A DNA stretch of 64,000 nt. Source: Achromobacter sp. MYb9. GTDB lineage: Bacteria; Pseudomonadota; Gammaproteobacteria; Burkholderiales; Burkholderiaceae_B. The first letter of the stretch is position 1. Every line of letters starts with the position of its first letter. Shown in pieces: positions 1 through 8,110 of the stretch. The notes beneath the pieces are model-generated. The model saw only the letters and a list, made by a program, of their open reading frames with translations. It had not been told where the DNA came from and made no database searches. Location of the stretch: contig NZ_PCOQ01000002.1 of assembly GCF_002975275.1 (NCBI RefSeq), forward strand, positions 1-64,000. Direction: 5' to 3'. A program made the translations under genes and the position numbers.

Positions 1-97
1 CCCATACCCCATACCCCCACCCGCAATAAGCATATTCCCCACCCAAAACCAGACAGGCGTACAATTCCAAAAGTCGTTAACACGACATGCAGTACGT

Positions 98-240
98 CTT
101 CAGGGCGGGGTGCAATTCCCCACCGGCGGTATGCCATGCAATGTGGCGAGCCCGCGAGCGCCCGGCGTCCTTCACGGACATCGGGGTCAGCAGATCTGGT
201 GAAATGCCAGAGCCGACGGTCATAGTCCGGATGAGAGAAG
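98..240 (+). promoter_or_regulatory. FMN riboswitch (RFN element)
   Basis: The stretch matches the conserved RFN blocks in order: the cttcagggcggggtg start, the ccccaccggcggt block, the agcccgcgagcg junction, the gtcagcagatctggtg block, the agagccgacggt block and the closing atagtccggatgagaga. It lies about 117 nt upstream of ribB on the same strand. RFN elements bind flavin mononucleotide and turn down riboflavin synthesis or transport genes. A GC-rich hairpin around 265-285 and the short distance to the ribB start suggest the expression platform lies in 241-357; the exact mechanism cannot be read from sequence alone. A TACAAT at 60-65 could be the -10 box. Nothing else is seen in 1-97. Confidence 0.95.
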
Positions 241-357
241 ATGTGCCGGCACATTCCCGATTACCCGGGGCGCTTGCGCCCGGATGACCGTATTGCGTTC
301 GGCTGTCGATTAGCCCTGAAACGTTTTTCGCCCACTTTAATTTGCGAGAGCGTTTCA

Positions 358-1071
358 ATGTCCACCCTCAATACCCAGCAATCCCTTCCCAGCCTGGCTT
401 CACAACCCTTCGCCGCTCGTTTGCAGCGCGCCCTGCATCATCTGCGCCTGGGCCGTCCCGTCATCCTCATGGACGACTTCGATCGCGAAAACGAAGCCGA
501 CCTGATCGTCGCCGCCGACAAACTGACCGTACCCGTCATGGCCCAGCTGATCCGCGACGGCAGCGGCATCGTCTGCCTTTGCCTGCCCGGTGAAACGCTC
601 GACCGCCTGGAACTGCCCCCCATGGTCCAGCGCAACCAGAGCCGCTTCGCCACCGCCTTCACCGTCTCCATCGAAGCGCGCGAAGGCGTCAGCACCGGCG
701 TCTCGGCCGTCGACCGGGTCACCACGATCCGCGCCGCCATTTCGCCCTCGGCCCAAAGCGAAGACATCGTCAGCCCCGGCCACGTGTTCCCGCTGCGCGC
801 CCAACCCGGCGGCGTGCTGACCCGCCGCGGCCACACCGAAGGCTCCGTCGACCTGGCCGTCCTGGCCGGCCTGCGCCCCGCCGGCGTGCTGTGCGAACTG
901 ATGAACGCCGATGGCACCATGATGCGCGGCGCGTCGCTTGAACGCTACGCCGCCCAGCACGGCCTGGTGGCGCTGACCATCGCCGAACTGGCCGACCATC
1001 TGCAAAAGCTCAAGGATGGCCAGGCCGAAGCCGTGGACGACGAAGTCCTGGAAATGGCCGCAACCGTCTAA
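358..1071 (+). CDS. ribB: 3,4-dihydroxy-2-butanone 4-phosphate synthase
   Basis: This 237-residue protein converts ribulose 5-phosphate to 3,4-dihydroxy-2-butanone 4-phosphate plus formate in the riboflavin pathway (cytosol). It carries the acidic metal/substrate loop [10 protein letters not shown] at residues 39-48, the TGVSAVDR block, and the PGHVFPLRA and [12 protein letters not shown] blocks typical of the family. It stops after the DHBP-synthase domain, so it is a stand-alone RibB and not a RibBA fusion. The open frame extends upstream to 241, but that part is riboswitch sequence; the ATG at 358 gives a normal N-terminus. The FMN riboswitch upstream implies feedback control by flavin. 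Confidence 0.95.
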   Translation: MSTLNTQQSLPSLASQPFAARLQRALHHLRLGRPVILMDDFDRENEADLIVAADKLTVPVMAQLIRDGSGIVCLCLPGETLDRLELPPMVQRNQSRFATAFTVSIEAREGVSTGVSAVDRVTTIRAAISPSAQSEDIVSPGHVFPLRAQPGGVLTRRGHTEGSVDLAVLAGLRPAGVLCELMNADGTMMRGASLERYAAQHGLVALTIAELADHLQKLKDGQAEAVDDEVLEMAATV

Positions 1072-1083
1072 GTCCCGTGCAAG

Positions 1084-1117
1084 CGATCGGGGCCGAGGCG
1101 ACGCCCGGCCCCGATCG
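1084..1117 (+). terminator. Strong hairpin between convergent ribB and MFS genes
   Basis: A perfect 12-bp GC-rich stem (1084-1095 with 1106-1117) and a 10-nt loop lies 12 nt after the ribB stop, between two convergent genes. It has no U-tract on either strand, so intrinsic termination is uncertain; it may be a 3'-end stabiliser or a Rho-assisted end. Confidence 0.45.
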
Positions 1118-1137
1118 GCAACGACAACGGCATTGCG

Positions 1138-2343
1138 TCACGGCCGCGCCGGACGCCTCAACGCCACGGCCACCAGCACCGCGGCCAGCGCGCATGCGCC
1201 CCCCATCAGATACACCGCGCCATACCCCTGACCGGCCGCCAGCCAACCCGCCACCGGGCCGCTGATCCCCAGCGCCACGTCAAGGAACGCCACATACGCC
1301 CCCATGGCCGCGCCCCGGCTTGCCGCCGGCACGCGCCGCACGGCCTCCACGCCAAACGCCGGGAACGCCAGCGAATAGCCCGCGCCGGTCAGCAAAGCCC
1401 CGCCATACGCCCACATTGGCGTCGCGCCCGACCAGATCAGCCACTGGCCCACGGCCTCGACCACCACGCACACCAGCGCCACGCGCGCGCCGCCCAACTT
1501 GTCCGGCAGGCCCGCAAAAAACACCCGGGCCAGAATGAAGCCCACCCCGAACGCGCTGAACATCCACGCGGCGCCCTCCCAGCCGCGCTCCGCGAAGAAC
1601 AGACTGACGAACGCGGTGATCACGCCAAAACCCACGCTGGTCAGCGCCAGGCCCATGCCGGGTAGCAACACCAACCCCAGCACGCGGTAAAAGGGCGTGC
1701 GCATGCCGCCCACCGCCGCCACGCCGGCCTGCGGCAGCACGACCGCCAAGGCTGCCAGCGGAATCAGGACCGTCGCCCACGCGATGCCCGCGAAACCCGC
1801 GGCGTCATACAACCGCATCCCGGCCGGCGCGCCCAGCGCATAGGCGGCGTAGATTGCAACCCCCACCCAGGCCATCACGCGGCCGGCGTTCTGCGGTCCC
1901 ACACGGCCCACGCCCCAGCTCAGCGCGCCGGTGGCGATCAGGCTTTCCGCGCATCCCATCAGCGCGCGGCCCGCCAGCAACGCGGTCAGCGCCGCTTGCG
2001 GGCGTGCCGACAATGCCTCGGCCAGCACATAAAGCAAACCCGCTGCCGCGCCCAGCAGAAAGCCCGTCACCACCGCGCGCCTGGCGCCGCGGCGATCGAC
2101 CAGTGCGCCGGAATACGCCCGCGACAACAGCGCGGCGGCAAACTGCAGGCCCGCCACCACGCCCACCACCAGCGCGCCCATCGCCAGCGTGCCAGTCACG
2201 TACAGCGGCAATACCGGCATCGGCAGGCCAACCATGAAAAATCCGATGAACACCGCCAAGACCAAAGGCAGCAGTTGCGCAAAAACAGAGCGCACGGGTC
2301 CGTGGGCCGCAGGCAAAGCCTCGGCCGTCGAAACGTTCGACAT
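1138..2343 (-). CDS. MFS transporter (YhhS-like efflux family)
   Basis: A 401-residue integral inner-membrane protein with about twelve hydrophobic segments. The cytoplasmic loop after the second or third segment carries SGALVDRRGARRAVVTG, a typical MFS A-motif (G-x-x-x-D-R-x-G-x-R). The overall composition resembles the YhhS/YfcJ group of proton-driven sugar or drug effluxers; substrate unknown. It is divergently transcribed from a TetR-family gene at 2494 with a 150-bp shared intergenic region, the classical layout for a locally repressed exporter. Its 3' end converges on ribB. Confidence 0.85.
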   Translation of the reverse strand: MSNVSTAEALPAAHGPVRSVFAQLLPLVLAVFIGFFMVGLPMPVLPLYVTGTLAMGALVVGVVAGLQFAAALLSRAYSGALVDRRGARRAVVTGFLLGAAAGLLYVLAEALSARPQAALTALLAGRALMGCAESLIATGALSWGVGRVGPQNAGRVMAWVGVAIYAAYALGAPAGMRLYDAAGFAGIAWATVLIPLAALAVVLPQAGVAAVGGMRTPFYRVLGLVLLPGMGLALTSVGFGVITAFVSLFFAERGWEGAAWMFSAFGVGFILARVFFAGLPDKLGGARVALVCVVVEAVGQWLIWSGATPMWAYGGALLTGAGYSLAFPAFGVEAVRRVPAASRGAAMGAYVAFLDVALGISGPVAGWLAAGQGYGAVYLMGGACALAAVLVAVALRRPARP

Positions 2344-2451
2344 GAAAAATCCTTGAAAGGGTCATGACAATCCGAAACCATCGCGGAGAATTCGCCGATG
2401 GCATAATCCGCGCTTGCGGGTGCCAAATCGGATTGCCTGCCGTAAATTTTA

Positions 2452-2465
2452 TGAGCCGATGCTCA
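2452..2465. promoter_or_regulatory. Candidate TetR operator (TGAGC-N4-GCTCA)
   Basis: A perfect 5-bp inverted repeat spaced by four bases, placed between the divergent MFS exporter and the TetR regulator, 28 bp before the regulator start codon. The position suits autorepression and control of the exporter. The assignment is inference from symmetry and placement. Confidence 0.4.
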
Positions 2466-2493
2466 GGTTTGATACTCGCCTTTCCCCGCATCC

Positions 2494-3201
2494 ATGACCG
2501 ACATCCCCCAGCCCCGAAAATCGCCGCGCCAGCTCCGGTCGCAGCACACCGTCGACACCATCCTGCAGGCGACGGCTCGCGTTCTGGCCACGCATGGCTA
2601 TGCGGGCACCAATACCAACCTGATCGCCGAGACCGCCGGCGTCAGCGTCGGGTCGCTGTACCAGTACTTTCCGAACAAGAACGCGCTGATCGCCGCGCTG
2701 CATCAGCGCCACGACAACCAGATGCTGGACGTCATCGACGACGTGCTGAACAGCAACCCCGCCGCCACGCTGCAAGAGCGCGTGGCCGCCATCGTGCAGG
2801 CGATGCTGCACGCGCATCTGCTTGAGCCCGCGCTGCACCGCGTGCTGGAACGCGAATTCCCGCTGTTCGATACGCCGCGCGAACACAGCCTGGCCGACCA
2901 GGACATTCATCGCCGCATGCGGCATCTGCTGGAGTTGCACCGCGCCGAGATCGCGCAGCAAGACCGCGACCTGGCGACCTACGTCGTGCTGCGCATCATG
3001 GAATCGTTGGTGCACGCGGCGGCGCTGGAGCCGCCGGCGGGGTTTTCCACCGGGCAGCTTGAACAGGCCGTGGTGGATGCAGTGATGGGGTATCTGGCGA
3101 CGCCGGGCGGCGGCGCGCCACGCAAGCGCGCAAGCGCCCCGAAAGCCGGCAAGCCCGTTGCCGCGGCCAAGCAGGCCACGCGCCGAAAAACAGCGGCTTG
3201 A
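2494..3201 (+). CDS. TetR/AcrR family transcriptional regulator with basic tail
   Basis: A 235-residue protein. The N-terminal TetR helix-turn-helix covers about residues 10-60 (TILQATARVLATHGYAG, then AETAGVSVGSLYQYFPNK). The variable C-terminal ligand/dimer domain runs to about residue 200. Unusually, the last 30 or so residues form a Lys/Arg/Ala/Pro-rich tail (PRKRASAPKAGKP and later ATRRKTAA) resembling histone-H1-like bacterial tails. It is divergent from the MFS exporter and probably represses it; the inverted repeat at 2452-2465 is a candidate operator. The ligand is unknown. Confidence 0.88.
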   Translation: MTDIPQPRKSPRQLRSQHTVDTILQATARVLATHGYAGTNTNLIAETAGVSVGSLYQYFPNKNALIAALHQRHDNQMLDVIDDVLNSNPAATLQERVAAIVQAMLHAHLLEPALHRVLEREFPLFDTPREHSLADQDIHRRMRHLLELHRAEIAQQDRDLATYVVLRIMESLVHAAALEPPAGFSTGQLEQAVVDAVMGYLATPGGGAPRKRASAPKAGKPVAAAKQATRRKTAA

Positions 3202-3250
3202 TCAGGAAGCCGGCGGCTGCCGACTGGCGGCCGCCAACCAGCCCGGGCAA

Positions 3251-3760
3251 TCAGCGGCTGGCGTCTTCGGCCATGCGGGCCAGGCAATCCGACGCCTTGC
3301 CCACCACGATGCGGGCGCTGCACGCCAGCATCAAATTCAGGTTCAGGCCAAAGTCTTCCACGGTGTGGCCTTCGGCATCCACCATGCGCGACACGCCGTC
3401 GTCCGCCGCCGCACCCACCGCCACCTGATCGACCAGCGAGCCCGCCTGGCTGGTATAGCCCCATACCGGCTTGCCGCAGGCGATGGCATAGCCCACTTCG
3501 AAGGCCGTGCCGGAATCGGGTTCAGCGCCGCGAAAGACGTTCAGGTTGGCCATCACCATGTCGGCCCGCCGGATCAGCGCCACGTTTTCGCGATAGATCC
3601 ATTGCGCAAGCGCCGCGCCCGACAGGTCTTTGGGGGCCGTGTTGTCCAGCGGGAACAGGCCGTCGAAACCGTACGTGGCGCACAGCGCCTTGAGCCGCTG
3701 TCCGTGCGCCACGGCATCGGGCAGGAATACGTCGAAACCCGCGAGATACACGCTGCGCAT
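3251..3760 (-). CDS. Nucleoside 2-deoxyribosyltransferase family protein
   Basis: A 169-residue protein beginning MRSVYLAGFDVF, the strand-loop start of the nucleoside 2-deoxyribosyltransferase fold. It keeps the PDSGTAFEVGYA block with Asp82 and the presumed nucleophile Glu88, which in characterised members attacks the deoxyribosyl carbon. Family enzymes transfer deoxyribose between bases or hydrolyse nucleotide N-glycosidic bonds; which activity applies here is unknown. The start at 3760 is chosen because the upstream in-frame sequence overlaps the flavin reductase. It is the last of three minus-strand genes with 5 nt between it and the flavin reductase stop. Confidence 0.82.
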   Translation of the reverse strand: MRSVYLAGFDVFLPDAVAHGQRLKALCATYGFDGLFPLDNTAPKDLSGAALAQWIYRENVALIRRADMVMANLNVFRGAEPDSGTAFEVGYAIACGKPVWGYTSQAGSLVDQVAVGAAADDGVSRMVDAEGHTVEDFGLNLNLMLACSARIVVGKASDCLARMAEDASR

Positions 3761-3765
3761 ATGGG

Positions 3766-4335
3766 CTACTCCGGTTCTGAAACGTTGAAAGCCTCGCCGG
3801 TGGCAAAGAAGGAACCGCCGGCCAGATAGTGGACCGAACGCCGGTCGTCTTGCGGGAAGTGCCAGCGGTTGCCTGAAAACACATCCGGCGCCGCCCACGC
3901 GGCGACGACCTCGCCGATGAACAGATCATAAGCCTGTTGGTTGTGGGGCTCGGGCACGACCTTGCATTCCAGCCAGCCCAGGCAATCCGCGACCAGCGGC
4001 GCGCCGATCTTGCTGGCCGGAAAGGTCGACAGGCCGCTGGCCTGGAACTTGTCTTCGCCGCGGCCCGATTCCGAGCCCACTTTCAAGGTGGCGGCGGCTT
4101 GCGCGCGCGACGGAATGCACAACGCGAATTCGCCCGACGCCTCGATCAGTTCGCGCGTGTAGGTGTTCTTGTCCACCACCACCAGCATCTTGGGCGGGTT
4201 GAAGTCCAACGGCATCGCCCACGCGGCGGCCATGACGTTGCGCGCGTCGCCATGGGCGCTGGTCACCAGCACCGTGGGGCCGTGATTCAGCAAGAGGTAC
4301 GCGCGGGGCAGGTCTACGGCTTCGATTTTGGACAT
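3766..4335 (-). CDS. Flavin reductase family protein (FMN-binding split barrel)
   Basis: A 189-residue protein with the flavin-reductase-like FMN-binding split-barrel fold: N-terminal PTVLVTSAHGDARNVMAAAW, then PPKMLVVVDKNTYTRELI and a late VHYLAGGSFF. Relatives reduce flavins with NAD(P)H or are FMN-containing oxidoreductases of unknown substrate. It sits second in a tight three-gene minus-strand unit, 10 nt after the NTF2-like gene and 5 nt before the deoxyribosyltransferase gene. Together they suggest a small metabolic operon; the shared substrate is not evident. Confidence 0.85.
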   Translation of the reverse strand: MSKIEAVDLPRAYLLLNHGPTVLVTSAHGDARNVMAAAWAMPLDFNPPKMLVVVDKNTYTRELIEASGEFALCIPSRAQAAATLKVGSESGRGEDKFQASGLSTFPASKIGAPLVADCLGWLECKVVPEPHNQQAYDLFIGEVVAAWAAPDVFSGNRWHFPQDDRRSVHYLAGGSFFATGEAFNVSEPE

Positions 4336-4345
4336 GGCTGGGCGC

Positions 4346-4804
4346 TTAGAACATGCCGTTCTGGTTGGCGGGGTTTTCGGGAATTTCCTGGCTGACGTCC
4401 CAGTGTTCGACGATCTTGCCCTTGTCGACGCGGAAGATGTCCACGACGGCCTGGCCGCGGTCTTCCGGCGAATCGCGCCACTGGTTGTGGATGACGACCA
4501 GATCTCCTTCCGCGATCACGCGCTTTATCTCGACGATGGCTTGCGGATGCTGGTCGAAATACGGCGGGAAGAAATCCACCATCGGCCCGACGCCGTCACG
4601 CATGTACGGGTTGTGCTGCACGTAGTTGGGGCTGACGTACAGGCGCACCGCCTCGTCGATCTCGCGGTCCTGGAACATCATCCGGAAGAACGCCGTGACG
4701 ATGTCCTTGTTCGACTGGGGCGCAGCCGCAAGCGCTGGCGCCGACGCCAGGCAGTGGGAGGCGACCAGCGCACAGGCGGCCAACGATTTCAACTTCATAC
4801 GCAT
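4346..4804 (-). CDS. Secreted NTF2-like (SnoaL-type) protein
   Basis: A 152-residue protein starting MRMKLKSLAACALV, followed by a hydrophobic stretch and an ALA|AAP-type signal-peptidase site near residue 27, so it is probably periplasmic. The mature part resembles the SnoaL/NTF2 cone fold: DIVTAFFRMMFQDREID, then YVSPNYVQHNP and later VVIHNQWR and DIFRVDKGKIVEHWDV. Such proteins are ester cyclases, hydrolases or of unknown role. A longer in-frame start at 4918 would read through a terminator hairpin and is rejected. It is the first gene of a three-gene operon. Confidence 0.78.
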   Translation of the reverse strand: MRMKLKSLAACALVASHCLASAPALAAAPQSNKDIVTAFFRMMFQDREIDEAVRLYVSPNYVQHNPYMRDGVGPMVDFFPPYFDQHPQAIVEIKRVIAEGDLVVIHNQWRDSPEDRGQAVVDIFRVDKGKIVEHWDVSQEIPENPANQNGMF

Positions 4805-4885
4805 ACAGGACAACTCAGGGTGACGCCGGCTGGCGGTCTGCCAGTTTACAAATAAAACCCGCCGTTCCGGCCCGGCCGCACAACG

Positions 4886-4915
4886 AAAAAAGGAGCCTTG
4901 ACGGGCTCCTTTTTT
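4886..4915 (-). terminator. Bidirectional rho-independent terminator
   Basis: A perfect 7-bp stem (aggagcc/ggctcct), a 6-nt loop, and runs of five A and five T on either side. It lies just after the stop of the minus-strand NAD(P)-binding gene (ends 4933) and separates it from the NTF2-like operon. Confidence 0.85.
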
Positions 4916-4932
4916 CATTGCCCGACGGCAGC

Positions 4933-5544
4933 TCAGTAGCCGACGGTGAAGCGCCGGCGCGCATGCTTGGGCGTCTCGATCTCGTCGGCCAGCGCAATGG
5001 CGTAGTCTTCCATCGAGATCCAGCTTTTGCCTTCATCGTCGGCCAGCAGGTGGTCATCGCCCACGCGGAACGTGCCCGTGCGTTCGCCCGGTTCGAAGAG
5101 CGCGGAGGGCGACAGGAAGGTCCAGTTCAGCACTTTTTCCTGGCGCAGCGTGTCCAGGAACACGACGCCGGCGCGGGCCTCGGGCTTGTAGGCATCGGGG
5201 AATTCCGGCGTATCGATCAGCAGCTTGCCAGGCGCCACCAACAGGCTGCCCGCGCCGCCCACGACCAGCAGGCGAGGCACGCCGGCGTTCTTCACGGCGG
5301 CCAGCAGCGGGCGCGCGTCGGTCGAGACAAAACGCGTGGCGCTGATGACGGCGTCATGGCCGGTCAACAGCGGGGTCAGCGTTTCGGGATCGGTGGCGTC
5401 GCCTTGCTGGTTGGTCAGGCCGGGCTGCGCGTTCACGTCGGCGGGGTTGCGGGCAATGCCCGTCACCTGATGGCCGCGCTTCAACAATTCGTCGGCCACG
5501 CGTGAACCCACGCGGCCGGTGATGCCGATCAATGCAATTTTCAT
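4933..5544 (-). CDS. NAD(P)-binding oxidoreductase (atypical SDR, YwnB/BVR-B-like)
   Basis: A 203-residue Rossmann protein. The N-terminus MKIALIGITGRVGSRVADEL holds the GxxGxxG dinucleotide motif, followed by DATDPETLTPLLTGHDAVISA and a central RLLVVGGAGSL. Relatives are NAD(P)H-binding reductases of the YwnB/biliverdin-reductase-B type, often stress- or quinone-related. The start at 5544 has a good AGGAG ribosome site about 7 nt upstream. It is a single gene with its own terminator (4886-4915). A short inverted repeat at 5629-5644 in its promoter region may be a repressor site. Confidence 0.85.
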   Translation of the reverse strand: MKIALIGITGRVGSRVADELLKRGHQVTGIARNPADVNAQPGLTNQQGDATDPETLTPLLTGHDAVISATRFVSTDARPLLAAVKNAGVPRLLVVGGAGSLLVAPGKLLIDTPEFPDAYKPEARAGVVFLDTLRQEKVLNWTFLSPSALFEPGERTGTFRVGDDHLLADDEGKSWISMEDYAIALADEIETPKHARRRFTVGY

Positions 5545-5628
5545 GGTCTTGCTCCTAGGGGAGGAAGAACCGGGGAGGGGGGCGCACGACGCGCCACGAC
5601 ACGCCCCGGTTCAGGCAAATCCATACTA

Positions 5629-5644
5629 TTCGGTCGAATCCGAA
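5629..5644. promoter_or_regulatory. Inverted repeat TTCGG-N6-CCGAA upstream of the SDR gene
   Basis: A perfect 5-bp inverted repeat about 85 bp upstream of the start codon at 5544, abutting a minus-strand TAGTAT that could be a -10 box. It could be an operator for an unlinked repressor; no regulator gene is adjacent. Confidence 0.3.
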
Positions 5645-5645
5645 C

Positions 5646-5675
5646 AAAAAACCCGGTAAAGCGGAAGAGTTTTTT
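5646..5675 (-). terminator. Possible weak terminator after panE
   Basis: Runs of six A (5646-5651) and six T (5670-5675) flank a small, poorly paired GC core downstream of the minus-strand panE stop. The stem is weak, so this is only a candidate. Confidence 0.25.
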
Positions 5676-5701
5676 GCAATTCATGCACCAATCGGCCGAA
5701 C

Positions 5702-6628
5702 TCAACCTGCGTTGCGCTGCGCCTGGTAGACCTGCAGATGCGAATAGGCCACCCGCAGGTACGTCGCGTCCACACCCAGCGTCCGCGCGCGGCGCACCAT
5801 GTCGCCCACGATGTGGTCGGCCTCGACCGGCAGGCCCTGGCGCAAATCACGGAACATGGATGCCGTCATGGGTTGCGTGCGGTCGCTCATCAGCTTTTGC
5901 GCGAACGCATCCGCTTCGGGGCGCACCGCGTGACCGGACGCGGCCGCGACGGCTTGCGATTCCTGTAGCAGGCTTTTCAGGATGTCGATGCCGTCGTCGG
6001 TGGACGCGATCTGCCCGATCGCGCCGCGCATCAGGCAGGTGCCGGCCGCCAGCGTCGTCAGCATGACGTACTTTTCCCAGATGTCCTGGTAGATGTCTTC
6101 GCTCAGGCGGCTGACGTATTCGCCGCCCATTAGCGCCTGCTCCAGCGCCACGCCGCGGGCGCTGCGGGCCGGACCGGCGCGTTCGCCAAAGACGATGCTG
6201 GCGTGTTTGCCCAGGTGCACCACTTCGCCTTCCGGGCCAAGCGTGGCGTTGATCTGGCACAGTCCGCCCAGCACGCGGTGCGGCTCGAATTCGCGGTCCA
6301 GCACGTCGTATTGCAAGACGCCGTTCATGATGGGCAGCACCGCCGTGTCGGGGCCGACCGCGGGGCGGATGGCCTCGATGGCGCTGGCCAGGTCGTAGGC
6401 TTTGCAGCTAAGCACGACCACGTCGTACTGCCCCTGCAACGTCTGCTGCGTTGCAAGCTTGGGGTGCAGCGTGGCGTCGCCGAACGGGCTCTGGATGCGC
6501 AAGCCGTGCTCGCGGATCCGCGCCGCGCGCGGTTCGCGCACCAGGAAGGTCACGTCCGCGCCCGCCTGGGCGGCGCGTCCGCCGAAATAGCCACCGGTGC
6601 CGCCAGCACCCAAGAACAACAACCGCAT
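5702..6628 (-). CDS. panE: 2-dehydropantoate 2-reductase
   Basis: A 308-residue NADPH-dependent enzyme that reduces ketopantoate to pantoate in pantothenate/CoA synthesis (or a paralogue of that family). The start MRLLFLGAGGTGGYFGG holds the GxGxxG NADPH site; PIMNGVLQYDVL and the catalytic-lysine region EKYVMLTTLAAGTCLMRG follow, with the C-terminal EADHIVGDMVRRAR helix. The ATG at 6628 has a CAGGAGAG ribosome site; upstream codons to 6748 are ignored. It is probably a single gene. Genomes of this group often carry several PanE-like proteins, so the exact ketoacid substrate is not certain. Confidence 0.87.
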   Translation of the reverse strand: MRLLFLGAGGTGGYFGGRAAQAGADVTFLVREPRAARIREHGLRIQSPFGDATLHPKLATQQTLQGQYDVVVLSCKAYDLASAIEAIRPAVGPDTAVLPIMNGVLQYDVLDREFEPHRVLGGLCQINATLGPEGEVVHLGKHASIVFGERAGPARSARGVALEQALMGGEYVSRLSEDIYQDIWEKYVMLTTLAAGTCLMRGAIGQIASTDDGIDILKSLLQESQAVAAASGHAVRPEADAFAQKLMSDRTQPMTASMFRDLRQGLPVEADHIVGDMVRRARTLGVDATYLRVAYSHLQVYQAQRNAG

Positions 6629-6763
6629 TTGTCTCTCCTGTCGCTGCCCGCCTGTTGCGCGGGCTGGTATGGAATTATGCGCTTGGCGCGCCCTGCTGGC
6701 GTTGCCGCGACCCTGCTGCTGCCCACGCGCCGGACAGAGCGGCGTCAATGAAGGGGCGCGTGC

Positions 6764-7678
6764 TCAGACTGCGTGATTGTGCTCGGCCCAGGCCTCGTAG
6801 CCGCCGCGTAACGCCCAGGTCTTGGGATAGCCCGCCGCGCGTAAGCGCGAAGCCAGCAACGCGGCCGACACTTCGTTCGGGCACGCGCAATACACCACGA
6901 TGTCGGACTCCAGCGCTTGGGGGTCCAATGCCGGCAGCGGCGCCTTCAAGTCCACGGCGATAGCGCCCGGGATGCGTTCGGCGTCGCGCTGCGCTTCGGG
7001 ACGCACGTCGAAAACCAGCGTATTGCGGCCGTCCTGGCGCCATTGCATCAGTTCGTCCACCGACACGCGGGGGATGACCCGCAGGCTGCGCAGCAGGATC
7101 CGGCGGCGCAGGAACCGCGTGAGGATATACAGCGCCAGCACCGCCGCCAGCACGCCCAGTCCCATGGCCCCATAGGTGCCCAGTATTTCCAACACGTCAT
7201 TGATGACGCTATGGAAGAGCCCGCCCAACAGCAAGGCGGACCCGGACCAGATCATGGCGCCCACCAGGTCGTAGAGCAGGAAACGGCGGTAGGCGGTGCC
7301 CGTCAGGCCCGCCATCACGGTCGACAGCGCGCCCGCGCCCGGCAGGAACTTGCACACCAGCAAGGCGCGCACGCCAATGCGCAGGTACAGCCGCTGCGTC
7401 TGGCGGATGCAGGAATCCTGCGACAAGGACATCTTGCAGATCACGCCCAGCAGCCGCGCGCCATAGCGCCGGCCGGCGACGTACCAAAGCGAGTCGGCCA
7501 GCAGGCAGGCCACGGTGGCGGCCAGCCAGGGCGTCAGCCATCCGGCTGCGCCGCCCAGGGCGCCGGCCGCGATCAGCATGGGGTACGCGGGCACGGGCAA
7601 GCCCGCCTGTTCGACCAGGACGTTGGCGAACACCAGCCACCCGCCGTACTGTTCGAGCAGCAATTGAATGTCTTGCAT
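6764..7678 (-). CDS. DedA family membrane protein with C-terminal rhodanese domain
   Basis: A 304-residue fusion. Residues 1 to about 190 form a DedA/SNARE-associated-type membrane protein (QAGLPVPAYPMLIAAGALGG, the glycine-rich FLPGAGALSTVMAGLTG block, several hydrophobic helices); the family is linked to lipid flipping and proton-motive-force homeostasis. Residues about 205-304 form a rhodanese domain (VSVDELMQWRQDG, LVFDVRPEAQRDAERIPGA, VVYCACPNEVSAALLASRLR, LRGGYEAW) with a cysteine at the active-site position (YCAC). The ATG at 7678 has a GGAAGG ribosome site. This two-domain arrangement occurs in proteobacteria; its combined function is unknown. Confidence 0.85.
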   Translation of the reverse strand: MQDIQLLLEQYGGWLVFANVLVEQAGLPVPAYPMLIAAGALGGAAGWLTPWLAATVACLLADSLWYVAGRRYGARLLGVICKMSLSQDSCIRQTQRLYLRIGVRALLVCKFLPGAGALSTVMAGLTGTAYRRFLLYDLVGAMIWSGSALLLGGLFHSVINDVLEILGTYGAMGLGVLAAVLALYILTRFLRRRILLRSLRVIPRVSVDELMQWRQDGRNTLVFDVRPEAQRDAERIPGAIAVDLKAPLPALDPQALESDIVVYCACPNEVSAALLASRLRAAGYPKTWALRGGYEAWAEHNHAV

Positions 7679-7906
7679 GGACCTTCCAGCTTGCCGCGCC
7701 CCGCGCGGCTTATTCCCGGATTTTAGGCTCGCCATGGACCGCCCGGACGGTCTGCGCGCACGCCCTGCACCGCAACACGGCGTTTCACCCGCCCAATGTC
7801 CATCCCTTGCGACACGCCGCACCATCTTGGTGCCACGCTTCCCCGCCGGGGTGCCTATAATCCTGCCCGTCCATCAGGTTTCCCCGACTTGTCGCAGGAA
7901 TGCCTC

Positions 7907-8110
7907 ATGGCATACAACTTGCTTCGCCTGGACTGGCTGCGCACCGACCATTCGGATGGGACGCGCCCCCGGCGCCCCCATCCCATGACAGATCCCACGC
8001 CTACGTTTCCGACCGCTCGCGCCGAACATGCCCGCCTGCGGCCGCAGCCCGGCATCCGCATCGTCGTCCCACGGTTCCCTTTCCATCCCCGCGAAGGAGT
8101 CTCCGCATGA
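7907..8110 (+). CDS. Possible leader ORF overlapping the BMP gene start
   Basis: A 67-codon frame starting MAYNLLRLDWLRTDHSDG with an AGGA ribosome site 7 nt upstream. Its TGA overlaps the ATG of the BMP-type binding-protein gene (ATGA at 8107-8110), which would allow translational coupling. No domain is recognised and the middle is proline/arginine-rich, so it may be non-coding leader. The rest of the 428-bp gap 7679-8106 holds a TATAAT at 7856-7861 without a clear -35; I see no other gene there. Confidence 0.25.
   Translation: MAYNLLRLDWLRTDHSDGTRPRRPHPMTDPTPTFPTARAEHARLRPQPGIRIVVPRFPFHPREGVSA

Noticed and set aside
7827-7861. Sigma-70 promoter TTGGTG...TATAAT for the BMP operon
   Set aside because: The spacing is 23 bp, too long; only the TATAAT is kept as a possible -10 box.
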